A stretch of DNA of 64,000 bases from Aromatoleum anaerobium (GTDB taxonomy: Bacteria > Pseudomonadota > Gammaproteobacteria > Burkholderiales > Rhodocyclaceae): assembly GCF_012910705.2 (NCBI RefSeq), contig NZ_WTVG02000039.1, forward strand, positions 372,001 through 436,000. Direction: 5' to 3'. Position 1 is the stretch's first letter, and every line of letters starts with the position of its first letter. The notes beneath the pieces were generated by a model, which saw only the letters and a program-made list of their open reading frames with translations, did not search any database and had not been told where the DNA came from. The translations under genes were made by a program, and so were the position numbers. This document shows, one piece after another, positions 43,325 to 51,757 of the stretch.

Positions 43325-43744
43325 TCAGTTGCCAGCGCCGGCGACCGGCGGACGGTCCTTGCGATAGGCGTTTTTGACCGCGATCTTGCCGTCGCGGAAG
43401 GTGAAGACATCGACCATCCGCGCTTCGATGCGGCTGCCGTCGGCCTTGGTGCCGCAGAACGTCGATTCCGACACGCCGCGATCGCCGCAGACGAAGTGTT
43501 CGCCGTTGAGCCACGCAGCGTCGGGGAAGTTCTCCCACGCCAGTTGGAAACCGGCACGCACGGCATCGCGGCCTGCGAAGCTCTTGCCCAGCAGGTCGGG
43601 TCCGCCAACCGCATGGAAAACACAATCGTCCGCCATGAAGCTCATCAGGGCGTCGATGTCGTGACGGTTCCAGGCGTCGCTGAAAGCCTTCAGCATCTCT
43701 GTGCTGGCTTCATTGCGGGTCTGGGTGGCTGCCTGGCTGCTCAT
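43325..43744 (-). CDS. tauX: SnoaL/NTF2-like protein, probable taurine dehydrogenase small subunit (TauX)
   Basis: A 139-residue cone-fold protein of the SnoaL/NTF2 type: FSDAWNRHDIDALMSFMADD, GRDAVRAGFQLAWENFPDAA, and VDVFTFRDGKIAVKNAYRKD. TauX, the partner of TauY, has this size and fold. Its gene is first in the tauX-tauY-TRAP unit, with a GGAGG-containing RBS and a conserved 27-bp box (43783-43809) about 40-65 bp before the start. Confidence 0.75.
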   Translation of the reverse strand: MSSQAATQTRNEASTEMLKAFSDAWNRHDIDALMSFMADDCVFHAVGGPDLLGKSFAGRDAVRAGFQLAWENFPDAAWLNGEHFVCGDRGVSESTFCGTKADGSRIEARMVDVFTFRDGKIAVKNAYRKDRPPVAGAGN

Positions 43745-43782
43745 GAGAATCTGCCTCCTTCACTGTCGATTGTAGTTAATGT

Positions 43783-43809
43783 GGTACGTTTTGTATCGAT
43801 ATTTGAAAC
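43783..43809. promoter_or_regulatory. sulfonate box upstream of tauX
   Basis: GGTAC-GTTTTGTAT-CGATATTTGAAAC. It matches the site before xsc copy 2 (61239-61265) at 23 of 27 positions. A likely operator for an IclR-family regulator of the sulfonate genes. Confidence 0.6.
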
Positions 43810-43852
43810 TTGATTAACATTAGAACTCGGACGTATTGGTGTCAACAACAAA

Positions 43853-43889
43853 TTCCGGAAATCGATACGTTTTTTAATTTTTTCCGGAA
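43853..43889. promoter_or_regulatory. paired TTCCGGAA palindromes between tauX and thiG
   Basis: Two identical 8-bp palindromes, TTCCGGAA at 43853-43860 and 43882-43889, flank AT-rich DNA containing ATCGATACG. Related TTCGGAA repeats lie in the xsc-cobS intergenic region. Possible operator or overlapping promoter elements. Confidence 0.35.
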
Positions 43890-43910
43890 TATCGCATTGC
43901 ACACCAGTGT

Positions 43911-44744
43911 TCAGGCGATACGACCGGCCATCGGCGACGAGGGCGACGCCGCGAAGCGGCGCGGAATGCGACCAGCGAGGTACGCTTCGCGCCCTGCCGC
44001 GACGGCTAGGCGCATCGCACGGGCCATGCGGATTGGTTCGCGGGCGCCGGCGATCGCGGTATTCATCAGCACGCCGTCGCAGCCGAGCTCCATCGCTATC
44101 GCCGCATCCGAGGCAGTGCCCACGCCGGCATCGACGATCACCGGCACCCTCGCCTGCTCGATGATCAGCGACAGGTTCCAGGGATTGAGGATGCCCATGC
44201 CGGAGCCGATCAAGGAGGCGAGCGGCATCACCGCGACGCAGCCGATGTCCTCGAGAATGCGCGCCTGGATCGGGTCGTCGCTGCAATAGACCATCACGTC
44301 GAAACCGTCCTTCACCAGCGCCCCGGCCGCCTTCAGCGTCTCGGGCATGTTCGGGAACAGCGTCTTCTCGTCACCGAGCACTTCGAGCTTGCACAAGGGG
44401 TGGCCGTCGAGCAGTTCGCGCGCGAGTTGCAGGGTGTAGACCGCCTCCTTGGCGTTGTAGCAGCCGCCGGTGTTCGGCAGGATCGTGAATTGCGACGGCG
44501 GCACGGCGTCGAGCAGGCTCGGTTCGTTGGCGTGCTGACCGATATTCACGCGCCGGATCGTCACGGTGACGATCTCGGTGCCGCTCGCGTCGACCGCCGC
44601 GCGGGTTTCGTCGAAGTCGCGGTACTTGCCGGTGCCCACAAGCAGGCGCGACGCGTAGGTCTTGCCGGCGATCGTGAGACCGGCCGATGCCGCGCCGGCG
44701 GCATCAGCATCTGGCCCTTCCGTGGGCGTGTCGTTCAGGTTCAT
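43911..44744 (-). CDS. thiG: thiazole synthase ThiG
   Basis: A 277-residue ThiG, forming the thiazole phosphate of thiamine from deoxyxylulose phosphate, dehydroglycine and ThiS thiocarboxylate. Signatures are [66 protein letters not shown] and [20 protein letters not shown]. It lies 27 bp after thiS. It is unusual here: thiS-thiG sit between a sulfonate exporter gene and tauXY, without thiC, thiE or thiO next to them. Xsc needs thiamine diphosphate, which could explain the linkage. Confidence 0.93.
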   Translation of the reverse strand: MNLNDTPTEGPDADAAGAASAGLTIAGKTYASRLLVGTGKYRDFDETRAAVDASGTEIVTVTIRRVNIGQHANEPSLLDAVPPSQFTILPNTGGCYNAKEAVYTLQLARELLDGHPLCKLEVLGDEKTLFPNMPETLKAAGALVKDGFDVMVYCSDDPIQARILEDIGCVAVMPLASLIGSGMGILNPWNLSLIIEQARVPVIVDAGVGTASDAAIAMELGCDGVLMNTAIAGAREPIRMARAMRLAVAAGREAYLAGRIPRRFAASPSSPMAGRIA

Positions 44745-44771
44745 GGGGCACTCCTCCTCTCAATGCTTTTA

Positions 44772-44981
44772 TTAGCCGCCGCCGATCGCCACGACGATCT
44801 CGACGCGATCGGCCGGGCGCAAGACGCGTTTTTGCCACCTTGGCGACGCGACTACCTCGCGGTTGATTGCGACCGCGACGCGTTTTCCGAGCAGGTCGAG
44901 GCTCGCGATCAGGTCATGCAGCGTCTTGCCCTGCCCTACCGCATGCGAGGCGCCGTTCAGTTCGATCGTAATCGTCGTCAT
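44772..44981 (-). CDS. thiS: sulfur carrier protein ThiS
   Basis: A 69-residue ubiquitin-fold sulfur carrier ending in the required diglycine (VVAIGGG has one extra glycine after the canonical GG). The family pattern NGASHAVGQGKTLHDLIASL and VAVAINREVVASPRW is clear. The C-terminal extra Gly is worth noting but may be tolerated. It lies directly before thiG. The 74 bp upstream show no recognisable TPP riboswitch. Confidence 0.88.
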   Translation of the reverse strand: MTTITIELNGASHAVGQGKTLHDLIASLDLLGKRVAVAINREVVASPRWQKRVLRPADRVEIVVAIGGG

Positions 44982-45055
44982 TTCAGGGCCTCGCGTGGAG
45001 ATCGGCGTCGAATTTCTCGGACGGGTTCATGGGCTCTCTGTTGTAGTTGGGGTGT

Positions 45056-46096
45056 TCAGGCCGCGATCAGCCGGCTCAGATAAACGACCAGCAGCATGTA
45101 GCCGGCAACGAACAGCGCCTCGCTGGACATCAGTACGATCGGCTTCCAGCCGAGTTCGGCGAGCTTCTCGAGTGAGGTCTTGACGCCGAGCGCGGAAATC
45201 GAGATCACCAGACACCAGCGCGACAGCGTCGAGCTCGTCTCGACGACGCCATGCGACAGCAGGCCCAGACTGTTGAGCGTCGCCAACGCCGCGAAAGCGA
45301 CCAGGAACAGCGGCAGGATTGGCGTCTTCTTGCTGCTGCCGCCGTTTGCCTTCTTGCGCTCGCCGTGGAATACCAGCGCCAGCACGACGACCACTGGCAT
45401 CAGCATCGCGACGCGGAACATCTTCGCCAACGTCGCTGCGTCGCCGACTTCAGGCGAGATGATCAACCCGGCGCCGACGACCTGCGCGACATCGTGGATC
45501 GAGCCACCGAGAAAGAGCCCCGCCTCGCTGACCGACAGCCCCGCGCTCTTCACGACGAGTGGATAGAGCACCATCGCCACGGTCGAGAAGATCGCGACGC
45601 CAATCGCAGTCAGCAGCGTGTAGCGTTCGTTCTCACGGGTCGCCGGCAACGTCGAGGAAATCGCCAGCGTCGCCGAAATCCCGCAAATGCCGGTGCCGCC
45701 GCCGGAGAGCAGGCCGAGCATCGACGGCAGTCCGAGAAGGCGCGCTAGCAGCAGGCCGAAGCCGATCGTCAGCACCACCGCGCCGACCAAGGCGCCTACG
45801 CCGATCAGGCCGAGATCACTGACGTCGCTCGCGACGATGCGCGCACCGAGCAATGCGACGCCGAAGCGCACGAGCTTCTTCGCCGAGGCTTCGATGCCGG
45901 GGATGCATTTTTCGGAGTCCGACAGAAAATGGAATGCGATGCCGATCAGCAGCGCGTAGAGAAATTGCGGTCCGCCATAGTGCTCCGACACGAAAGTCGC
46001 CGCGACCGCAATCACGGCGCACAACATGAAGCCCGGCATCAGCACGCGTACCCCGTGGAACATCGCGGGCGGCGCAATAGTTGTTTGAGTGGTCAT
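45056..46096 (-). CDS. YeiH/UPF0324 family membrane protein, TauZ-type putative sulfate/sulfite exporter
   Basis: A 346-residue protein with about ten membrane segments, of the YeiH/PF03601 type: QFLYALLIGIAFHFLSDSEK near the N-terminus, FGVALLGARIVASDVSDLGL, LSGGGTGICGISATLAISST and GGSIHDVAQVVGAG. TauZ of this family is proposed to export sulfate/sulfite during taurine degradation. It is located 95 bp after xsc copy 1 and before thiS-thiG on the same strand. A hairpin lies between it and xsc (about 46142-46173). Confidence 0.82.
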   Translation of the reverse strand: MTTQTTIAPPAMFHGVRVLMPGFMLCAVIAVAATFVSEHYGGPQFLYALLIGIAFHFLSDSEKCIPGIEASAKKLVRFGVALLGARIVASDVSDLGLIGVGALVGAVVLTIGFGLLLARLLGLPSMLGLLSGGGTGICGISATLAISSTLPATRENERYTLLTAIGVAIFSTVAMVLYPLVVKSAGLSVSEAGLFLGGSIHDVAQVVGAGLIISPEVGDAATLAKMFRVAMLMPVVVVLALVFHGERKKANGGSSKKTPILPLFLVAFAALATLNSLGLLSHGVVETSSTLSRWCLVISISALGVKTSLEKLAELGWKPIVLMSSEALFVAGYMLLVVYLSRLIAA

Positions 46097-46191
46097 GGAG
46101 TCGATGTCCGGTCGATAAGGTCGGGCTTGACAGGGGTTTGCGACGGACCGCCCCGCGGATCGGGCGGCCCGTCGTCGTTACGGACGCTGTC

Positions 46192-48003
46192 TCAGACGTA
46201 GTCCTTGTACTTGTCGAGCAGGCGCACGGGCTTGGCGAGCGCATCGCGGCGGAACGGGTCGCCGAGTTCGCGCGTGCACATGATCTCGATGACGCAGGTC
46301 TTGCCCTCGTTCATCTGCAGGTCGATCGCGCGCTTCAGGGCCGGGCCGACGTCTTCGAGCCTGTCCACGGTGATGCCCTCGGCGCCCATCGCCCGCGCGA
46401 TCGCCGCGAAGCTCTGGTTGTCGAGCTCGCCGGCGACGAAGCGGCGGTTGTAGAAGTCGACCTGGTTCTTCTTCTCCGCGCCCCACTGCCGGTTGTGGAA
46501 CACGACCGCGGTCACCGGGATGTTGTGGCGCACGCAGGTCATCGTCTCCATCAGGCTCATGCCCCACGCGCCGTCACCGGCGTAGGACACCGCCGGCCGA
46601 TGCGGCGCGGCGACCTTCGCGCCGATGATCGTCGGAAACGCGTAGCCGCAGTTGCCGAAGCTCATCGCGGCGAAGAAACTCCTCGGCTTCTCGAAGCGCA
46701 GGTAGCTGTTCGCGACCGAGTTGATGTTGCCGATGTCGGTCGACACCATCACGTCTTCCGGCATCGCTTTTTCCAGTTCGCGCAGCACCTGGCGCGGATG
46801 GAGGTACTCGCCGCCCGAGAACGGCTTCTCCTTCGCGTTCTCCTCGATCATGTCGAGGCTGAACGGGTCGCGCTCGTGCGTCCATTCGTCGAGCTCGCGC
46901 TCCCACGCGGCCTTCTCGGCCTGCACCTTGGCGTAGCGCGCTTCACGCGTCGCATCGCATTCGAGCGTGCAACCGGTCAGGCGCCACGTGAGCGCCTTGG
47001 CCGCGGCCTTGGCATCGCCGCAGATGCCCACCGAGATCTTCTTCACGAGACCGAGCATCTTGTTGTCGGCGTCGATCTGGATGATCTTGGCGTTCTTCGG
47101 CCAGTAGTCCATGCCGTGCTGCGGCAGCGTGCCGAAGGGCCCCAGGCGCGAACCGAGCGCGATGACGACGTCGGCCTGCGCCATCAGCTTCATCGCCGCT
47201 TTGGAGCCCTGGTAGCCGAGCGGGCCGCACCACAGCGGGTGGCTCGCGGGGAACGAGTCGTTGTGCAGGTAGCTATTGACGACCGGGGCGCCGAGGCGCT
47301 CGGCGAGCGCCTTGCATTCCTCGACCGCGTCGGCCATCACGACGCCGCCGCCCGAGATGATCACCGGGAACTTGGCGGTGGCGAGCAGTTCGGCCGCTTC
47401 ATTGAGGCTCGCTTCGCCGCCGGCGCCACGGTCGAGCCGCGCGGGCTTGGGGATCTCGCAGGTGATCTCGCCGTAGAAGTAGTCGCGCGGGATGTTGAGC
47501 TGGGTCGGGCCCATCTCGCTCATCGCGCGGTCGAAGCAGCGCCCGGTGTATTCGGCCATGCGCGCGGGGTGGGTGACGTGGCCCTGGTATTTGGTGAATT
47601 CCTGGAACATCGGCAGCTGCTTGCATTCCTGGAAGCCGCCCAGGCCCATCGTCATCGTGCCGGTCTCGGGCGTGACGATCACCACCGGGCTGTGCGCCCA
47701 GTAGGCCGCACCGATGGCGGTGACGCAGTTGCTGATGCCGGGGCCGTTCTGCCCGATCACCACGCCGTGGCGCCCCGACACGCGCGAGAAGCCGTCGGCC
47801 ATGTGGCCCGCGCCCTGCTCGTGCACCACCGGAATCAGACGGATGCCGGCCGGCGCGAAGATGTCCATCGCGTCCATGAACGCCGAGCCCATGATCCCGA
47901 ACATGTCGGTCACCCCGTTGGCCACCATCGTCTCGACGAAGGCTTCCGACGGGGTCATCTTCTGCGGGCCGCTGACGACCGGGCGGTGATCTTGTTCGCT
48001 CAT
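46192..48003 (-). CDS. xsc: sulfoacetaldehyde acetyltransferase (Xsc), copy 1
   Basis: A 603-residue ThDP enzyme of the acetolactate-synthase superfamily that converts sulfoacetaldehyde plus phosphate to acetyl phosphate plus sulfite. The N-terminal ThDP domain is EAFVETMVANGVTDMFGIMG with VHEQGAGHMADGFSRVSGRH. The C-terminal ThDP motif is GDGAWGMSLMETMT ending in VVFHN. The full family length and the context (tauXY, exporter) support Xsc. The ATG at 48003 with AGGAGA upstream is chosen; a TTG at 48030 is open but unlikely. The copy appears identical to 59387-61198. Confidence 0.95.
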   Translation of the reverse strand: MSEQDHRPVVSGPQKMTPSEAFVETMVANGVTDMFGIMGSAFMDAMDIFAPAGIRLIPVVHEQGAGHMADGFSRVSGRHGVVIGQNGPGISNCVTAIGAAYWAHSPVVIVTPETGTMTMGLGGFQECKQLPMFQEFTKYQGHVTHPARMAEYTGRCFDRAMSEMGPTQLNIPRDYFYGEITCEIPKPARLDRGAGGEASLNEAAELLATAKFPVIISGGGVVMADAVEECKALAERLGAPVVNSYLHNDSFPASHPLWCGPLGYQGSKAAMKLMAQADVVIALGSRLGPFGTLPQHGMDYWPKNAKIIQIDADNKMLGLVKKISVGICGDAKAAAKALTWRLTGCTLECDATREARYAKVQAEKAAWERELDEWTHERDPFSLDMIEENAKEKPFSGGEYLHPRQVLRELEKAMPEDVMVSTDIGNINSVANSYLRFEKPRSFFAAMSFGNCGYAFPTIIGAKVAAPHRPAVSYAGDGAWGMSLMETMTCVRHNIPVTAVVFHNRQWGAEKKNQVDFYNRRFVAGELDNQSFAAIARAMGAEGITVDRLEDVGPALKRAIDLQMNEGKTCVIEIMCTRELGDPFRRDALAKPVRLLDKYKDYV

Positions 48004-48033
48004 TGGTGCTGTCTCCTGAGGTGAGGTCAATCA
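46192..48033. repeat. 1,842-bp direct repeat, copy 1 (xsc gene)
   Basis: Compared with 59387-61228 (constant offset 13,195). Sampled blocks and translations in several frames are the same on both copies. Identity begins at the stop codon (46191/59386 differ) and ends 30 bp upstream of the start codon. Confidence 0.85.
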
Positions 48034-48054
48034 GTCGAATAACGAACGCTTTCC

Positions 48055-48083
48055 GATACGAATTGTTCCGCTATACGATACGT
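48055..48083. promoter_or_regulatory. sulfonate box upstream of xsc copy 1
   Basis: GATACGAATTGTTCCGCTAT followed by ACGATACG; it aligns with GGTACAATTTGTTCCGATAT of xsc copy 2. About 50-80 bp before the start codon. Confidence 0.5.
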
Positions 48084-48132
48084 TATCGAACTTTAGGGCG
48101 ACAAAAATAAAACGTCAAGCGTTAATTTCATT

Positions 48133-48163
48133 TTTCGGAACTTATTGAAACTTTATTCGGAAT
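48133..48163. promoter_or_regulatory. TTCGGAA repeats upstream of the cobS-like gene
   Basis: TTTCGGAAC and ATTCGGAAT about 21 bp apart, with TTGAAAC between, in the AT-rich divergent region between xsc copy 1 and the AAA+ gene. They resemble the TTCCGGAA pair beside tauX. Confidence 0.35.
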
Positions 48164-48203
48164 ACAGCTATCATGCGATCGCATTGACCCCGAGGAGACT
48201 GCC

Positions 48204-49184
48204 ATGATGGAAATCGCGATCGACAAGCCGGACCACCTGGTTTCGGTGCGCACGGCCTTCGGAATCGATTCCGACCTGAGGGTGCCGGCCTTCAGCGAAC
48301 GCGACGACCACGTGCCGGAGATCGACGAGGCCTACCGCTTCAACCCCGACGTGACGCTGGCGATCCTCGCCGGCTTCACGCGCGACCGGCGAGTGATGGT
48401 CCAGGGCCTGCACGGCACGGGGAAGTCGACACATATCGAACAGATCGCCGCGCGGCTGAACTGGCCCTGCGTGCGCGTGAACCTCGACGGTCACATCAGC
48501 CGGCTGGATCTGGTCGGCAAGGACGCGATCGTCGTGCGCGACGGCAAGCAAGTCACCGAATTCCAGGAAGGCATCGTGCCGTGGGCGCTGCAGCGGCCGG
48601 TCGCGCTGATTTTCGACGAGTACGACGCCGGGCGGCCCGACGTGATGTTCGTGATCCAGCGCATCCTCGAGCGCGACGGCAAATTCACGCTGCTCGACCA
48701 GAACCGGGTAATCCGCCCGCATCCGTACTTCCGTCTGTTCGCGACGTCGAACACCGTCGGCCTCGGCAACCTGTCGGGGCTCTATCACGGCACGCAGGTG
48801 CTCAACCACGCGCAGATCGACCGCTGGAACATCGTCGCGACGCTGAACTACCTGCCTCCCGACGAGGAAGTCGCGATCGTGCTCGCACGCGTGCCGACGA
48901 AAAACTGTGAGAACGGCCGCAAGCTCATCGCCGCGATGGTCGCGCTCGCCGATCTCACGCGCAAGGGCTTCGCCACCGGCGATCTCTCGACGCTGATGTC
49001 GCCGCGCACGGTGATCACGTGGGCCGAGAACTGCGAGATCTTCCGCAACCCGGCGCTCGCCTTCCGGCTGTCCTTCCTCAACAAGTGCGACGAGGTCGAG
49101 CGCCCGATCGTCGCCGAGTACTACCAGCGCTGCTTCGGCGAGGAGCTCGACGAATCGTGGATGCTCGACCCGGCGGCGCAGTGA
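48204..49184 (+). CDS. AAA+ ATPase, CobS-like (cobaltochelatase small subunit family)
   Basis: A 326-residue AAA+ protein of the same length as CobS and very similar throughout: VRTAFGIDSDLRVPAFSERD, Walker A QGLHGTGKSTHIEQIAARLN, CVRVNLDGHISRLDLVGKDA, Walker B ALIFDEYDAGRPDVMFVIQR, LFATSNTVGLGNLSGLYHGT and sensor region LMSPRTVITWAENCEIF. GAGGAGA precedes the start. CobS works with CobT and CobN to insert cobalt into the corrin ring. Here no cobN or other cobalamin gene is near; the neighbours are xsc and a CobT-like gene overlapping by TGATG. It may remodel or metallate another enzyme. Confidence 0.88.
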   Translation: MMEIAIDKPDHLVSVRTAFGIDSDLRVPAFSERDDHVPEIDEAYRFNPDVTLAILAGFTRDRRVMVQGLHGTGKSTHIEQIAARLNWPCVRVNLDGHISRLDLVGKDAIVVRDGKQVTEFQEGIVPWALQRPVALIFDEYDAGRPDVMFVIQRILERDGKFTLLDQNRVIRPHPYFRLFATSNTVGLGNLSGLYHGTQVLNHAQIDRWNIVATLNYLPPDEEVAIVLARVPTKNCENGRKLIAAMVALADLTRKGFATGDLSTLMSPRTVITWAENCEIFRNPALAFRLSFLNKCDEVERPIVAEYYQRCFGEELDESWMLDPAAQ

Positions 49185-50914
49185 TGCCGACCGCACAGCA
49201 GTCCGCGCGGCGCCAGCAGAAGGTCGAGGAGCTGTGCGCCGCAACGCTCCGCGCGCTGACCGGCGAGCCGGCGCTGCACTACCGCAGCCGGCGCCTGTAC
49301 GCGGGCGAGCGGCGGGTGCCGGTGCACGCGCCGCACCTCGCGGTCGATCCAGGCACGGACGGCTTCGCGGACTGCCGCGCGGCCGTCGACGGCGTTGCGC
49401 TGCGCCTGCTGCATTCGGACACGGCGCTGCACGCGAGCCTGTGCCCTGCCGACCCGGTCGAGCGCCTCGTGTTCGAGCTCCTCGAGCAGTTGCGCGTCGA
49501 GACGCTCGCGCCCGCCTGGATGCCGGGCCTCGCGGCGAACCTGCACGCGCGCTTCGCCAACTGGTCGCGCGCATTCCACCGTTCCGGTCTCACCGAAGGC
49601 AGCGTCGGCATCCTGCTCTACACCGTCGCGCAGATGTGCTGGTCGCGCCTGACCGCACGCCGCGTGCTCGAAGACACCGAGGACTGCATCGAGAGCACGC
49701 GCATGTCGCTCGTCTTCGCGCTCGGCACTTCGCTCGCGGGTATCCGCCGCGAGCGGCGCGAGCAGCGCGCCTACGCGCCGCACGCGCTCGAGATCGCGCG
49801 CGTCGTCGGCGAGCGCGTGCGCGCCGAACGGGCCGCGGCGCAGGACGGCGACGTCGAAGCGCAAGATGAGGACGATGCGAAGCGCGGCTTCGCGCTGCTG
49901 CTCGACTTCGACGACGGCGGCGATGCCGGCGACGGCATCGCCGCCGCCACGACCGGCGCTAGCAAGGTGTTCGAGGACGCCGCGCTCGCATACCGCGTCC
50001 ATACGACGCGCTTCGACACCGAGATCGCCGCCGCCACGCTCGTCCGCCGCGCGTTGCTCGCCGAATATCGCGAGCGGCTCGACCGGCGCGTCGCCGAACA
50101 GGGCGTGAATCTCGCCCGCCTCGCCCGCGGACTCGACGCGGTTCTCGCGCGGCCGGCGCAGGACGGCTGGCGCTTCGGCGAGGAGGAAGGCCACCTCGAC
50201 GGGCGGCGCCTCGCCCAGCTCATCAGCTCGCCGGCGGAGCGCCGCGTGTTCCGCCACGAGCGCCACATGCCGCAGGCCGACTGCGTCGTGAGCTTCCTGC
50301 TCGACTGCTCCGGGTCGATGAAGACGTACATCGAGCCGGTCGCCGTGATGCTCGACGTGCTGATCCGCACGCTCGGGATGATCGACGTCGCGACGGAACT
50401 GCTGGGCTTCACGACCGGCGCCTGGAACGGCGGCCGCGCGTATCGCGACTGGATGAACCGCGGTCGCCCTCGGCATCCGGGGCGCCTCAACGAGGTGTGC
50501 CACCTGGTGTTCAAGGACGCGGACCGCGGCTGGCGCCGCGCACGCGCGGACATCGCCGCGCTGTTCAAGGCCGACCTGTTCCGCGAAGGCATCGACGGCG
50601 AGGCGGTCGACTGGGCGTGCAACCGGCTGCTCGCGCGGAGCGCGTCGCGCCGCATCCTGGTCGTGATCTCCGACGGCTGCCCGTCCGACAGCGCGACCGG
50701 CCTCGCGAACGACCCGTTCTATCTCGACAATCATCTGAAGGACGTCGTCGCGCGGCGCGAGCGCGAAGGCGCGGTCGAGATCGTCGGCGTGGGCGTCGGG
50801 CTCGATCTGAGCCCGTTCTATCGCCGCAGCCTTGCGACCGACCTGACGCAGGGGCTCGATAACGCGCTCTTTCCCGACATCGTGCAACTCATCGGCGGAC
50901 GGCGACGGCGCTGA
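49184..50914 (+). CDS. CobT-like VWA-domain protein (cobaltochelatase family)
   Basis: A 576-residue partner of the AAA+ protein. The N-terminal half is arginine- and alanine-rich, with an acidic central part (about 220-265, QDGDVEAQDEDDAKR) as in CobT. The C-terminal VWA domain (about 360-570) has an intact MIDAS: DCSGSMKTYI (DxSxS), a threonine in LGFTTGAWNGG, and VVISDGCPSDSAT. ATG 49184 overlaps the AAA+ stop. AAA+/VWA pairs of this kind serve as metal chelatases or enzyme activases. The N-terminal half looks divergent from true CobT. Confidence 0.85.
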   Translation: MPTAQQSARRQQKVEELCAATLRALTGEPALHYRSRRLYAGERRVPVHAPHLAVDPGTDGFADCRAAVDGVALRLLHSDTALHASLCPADPVERLVFELLEQLRVETLAPAWMPGLAANLHARFANWSRAFHRSGLTEGSVGILLYTVAQMCWSRLTARRVLEDTEDCIESTRMSLVFALGTSLAGIRRERREQRAYAPHALEIARVVGERVRAERAAAQDGDVEAQDEDDAKRGFALLLDFDDGGDAGDGIAAATTGASKVFEDAALAYRVHTTRFDTEIAAATLVRRALLAEYRERLDRRVAEQGVNLARLARGLDAVLARPAQDGWRFGEEEGHLDGRRLAQLISSPAERRVFRHERHMPQADCVVSFLLDCSGSMKTYIEPVAVMLDVLIRTLGMIDVATELLGFTTGAWNGGRAYRDWMNRGRPRHPGRLNEVCHLVFKDADRGWRRARADIAALFKADLFREGIDGEAVDWACNRLLARSASRRILVVISDGCPSDSATGLANDPFYLDNHLKDVVARREREGAVEIVGVGVGLDLSPFYRRSLATDLTQGLDNALFPDIVQLIGGRRRR

Positions 50915-50999
50915 GCGCCGGCCCGGCCCGAGGAGGCAGATCAAGAATGGCGAAGACCCGGACTGGCGGCTGAGCGCGCGCCCGGACGCCGGCTGAACC

Positions 51000-51380
51000 T
51001 CAGGTGGCGGCGCCGCCGCCGAACGCGCCGCTTCGCGCCCGGCGCCCGCCTTCGTCCTGCCGGCGGTCGGCGCGGCGCGCGAGTGATGCGTCGAGCGCCA
51101 CGCGGTCGTCGGCCGAGAGGGCGAGGCCAAGGACCGCGAGCCGGCGCAGCGTGTCGTCGAGCTCCCACGGCGCCGCGATCGTGCGCTTCTTCCCGTTCCG
51201 CATCTGCGCGTGCAGCCAGTAAGCGTCGGTATCGGCCGCCGCACGAAGGTAGAGCCGCACGACGTTTTCCGGCTGCGCTTCGACCCACGCGAGCCCTTCG
51301 CGCTTGCGCCGCCGGCCGAACGCGGACGAAAGTGTGAGTGCGGCGATGACTGCGACCGTGGCGAGGATCAGTTCGAGCAT
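51000..51380 (-). CDS. hypothetical membrane-anchored protein
   Basis: A 126-residue protein with one N-terminal hydrophobic helix (MLELILATVAVIAALTLSSA) followed by a basic stretch (FGRRRKREG) and a soluble domain with VRLYLRAAADTDAYWLHAQM and TIAAPWELDDTLRRLAVLGL. The tail is rich in R, G and A. AAAGGAG precedes ATG 51380. It faces the cobT-like gene tail to tail. I recognise no family. Confidence 0.55.
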   Translation of the reverse strand: MLELILATVAVIAALTLSSAFGRRRKREGLAWVEAQPENVVRLYLRAAADTDAYWLHAQMRNGKKRTIAAPWELDDTLRRLAVLGLALSADDRVALDASLARRADRRQDEGGRRARSGAFGGGAAT

Positions 51381-51757
51381 CGGGTTCTCCTTTCGCGAAT
51401 GACGTGCCCCGCACCCCGGTAACGGAGCGGGCAACGCAACTACGGAACGAAGAATAAAACCGGATGCGGTTATAAGGTGCGTATATTCTTAGCGCCTCTT
51501 TTCATATGGGGGTCACGACGGAAAACCCTGGCGACGCGCACCCGCAGCAAGCCGTCGCCCAAAGCTGCGCAGTCGCGCCGAATTCCACACGTCTTGCCGA
51601 AGGAATCCGAGCGCGCCGCGATGCCGCGCGGCGTTCCTCGGCACGTCGCGGGCGGCCTATCTATCGCGTCCGAAGACGTGAAAACGCCGGGAGGCGCGAG
51701 CCCCCGGCGTGGACGACAATCCGCCGAAGCCGGCGACGGGGGCGGCCCCGCTGTCCG
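51381..51757. other. 377-bp non-coding region
   Basis: Holds the upstream region of the small membrane-protein gene, an AT-rich stretch around 51450-51500 (aagaataaaacc, gtatattctta) that could be its promoter, and the terminator at 51681-51710. No gene is recognised. Confidence 0.5.
51681..51710 (-). terminator. rho-independent terminator after the MHS transporter gene
   Basis: On the minus strand the stem ACGCCGGGGG...CTCCCGGCGT is followed by TTTT, 47 bp beyond the transporter stop. Confidence 0.7.

Noticed and set aside
44982-45055. TPP riboswitch before thiS
   Set aside because: The 74-bp gap is too short and lacks the conserved CUGAGA-type core.
46081-48024. 647-residue plus-strand frame across xsc copy 1, repeated across copy 2
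   Set aside because: An antisense shadow of xsc; its being the same in both copies merely reflects the DNA duplication.
49121-51244. 707-residue minus-strand frame opposite the cobT-like gene
   Set aside because: Arginine/alanine-rich antisense shadow with no recognisable domain; the plus strand has an intact VWA domain.
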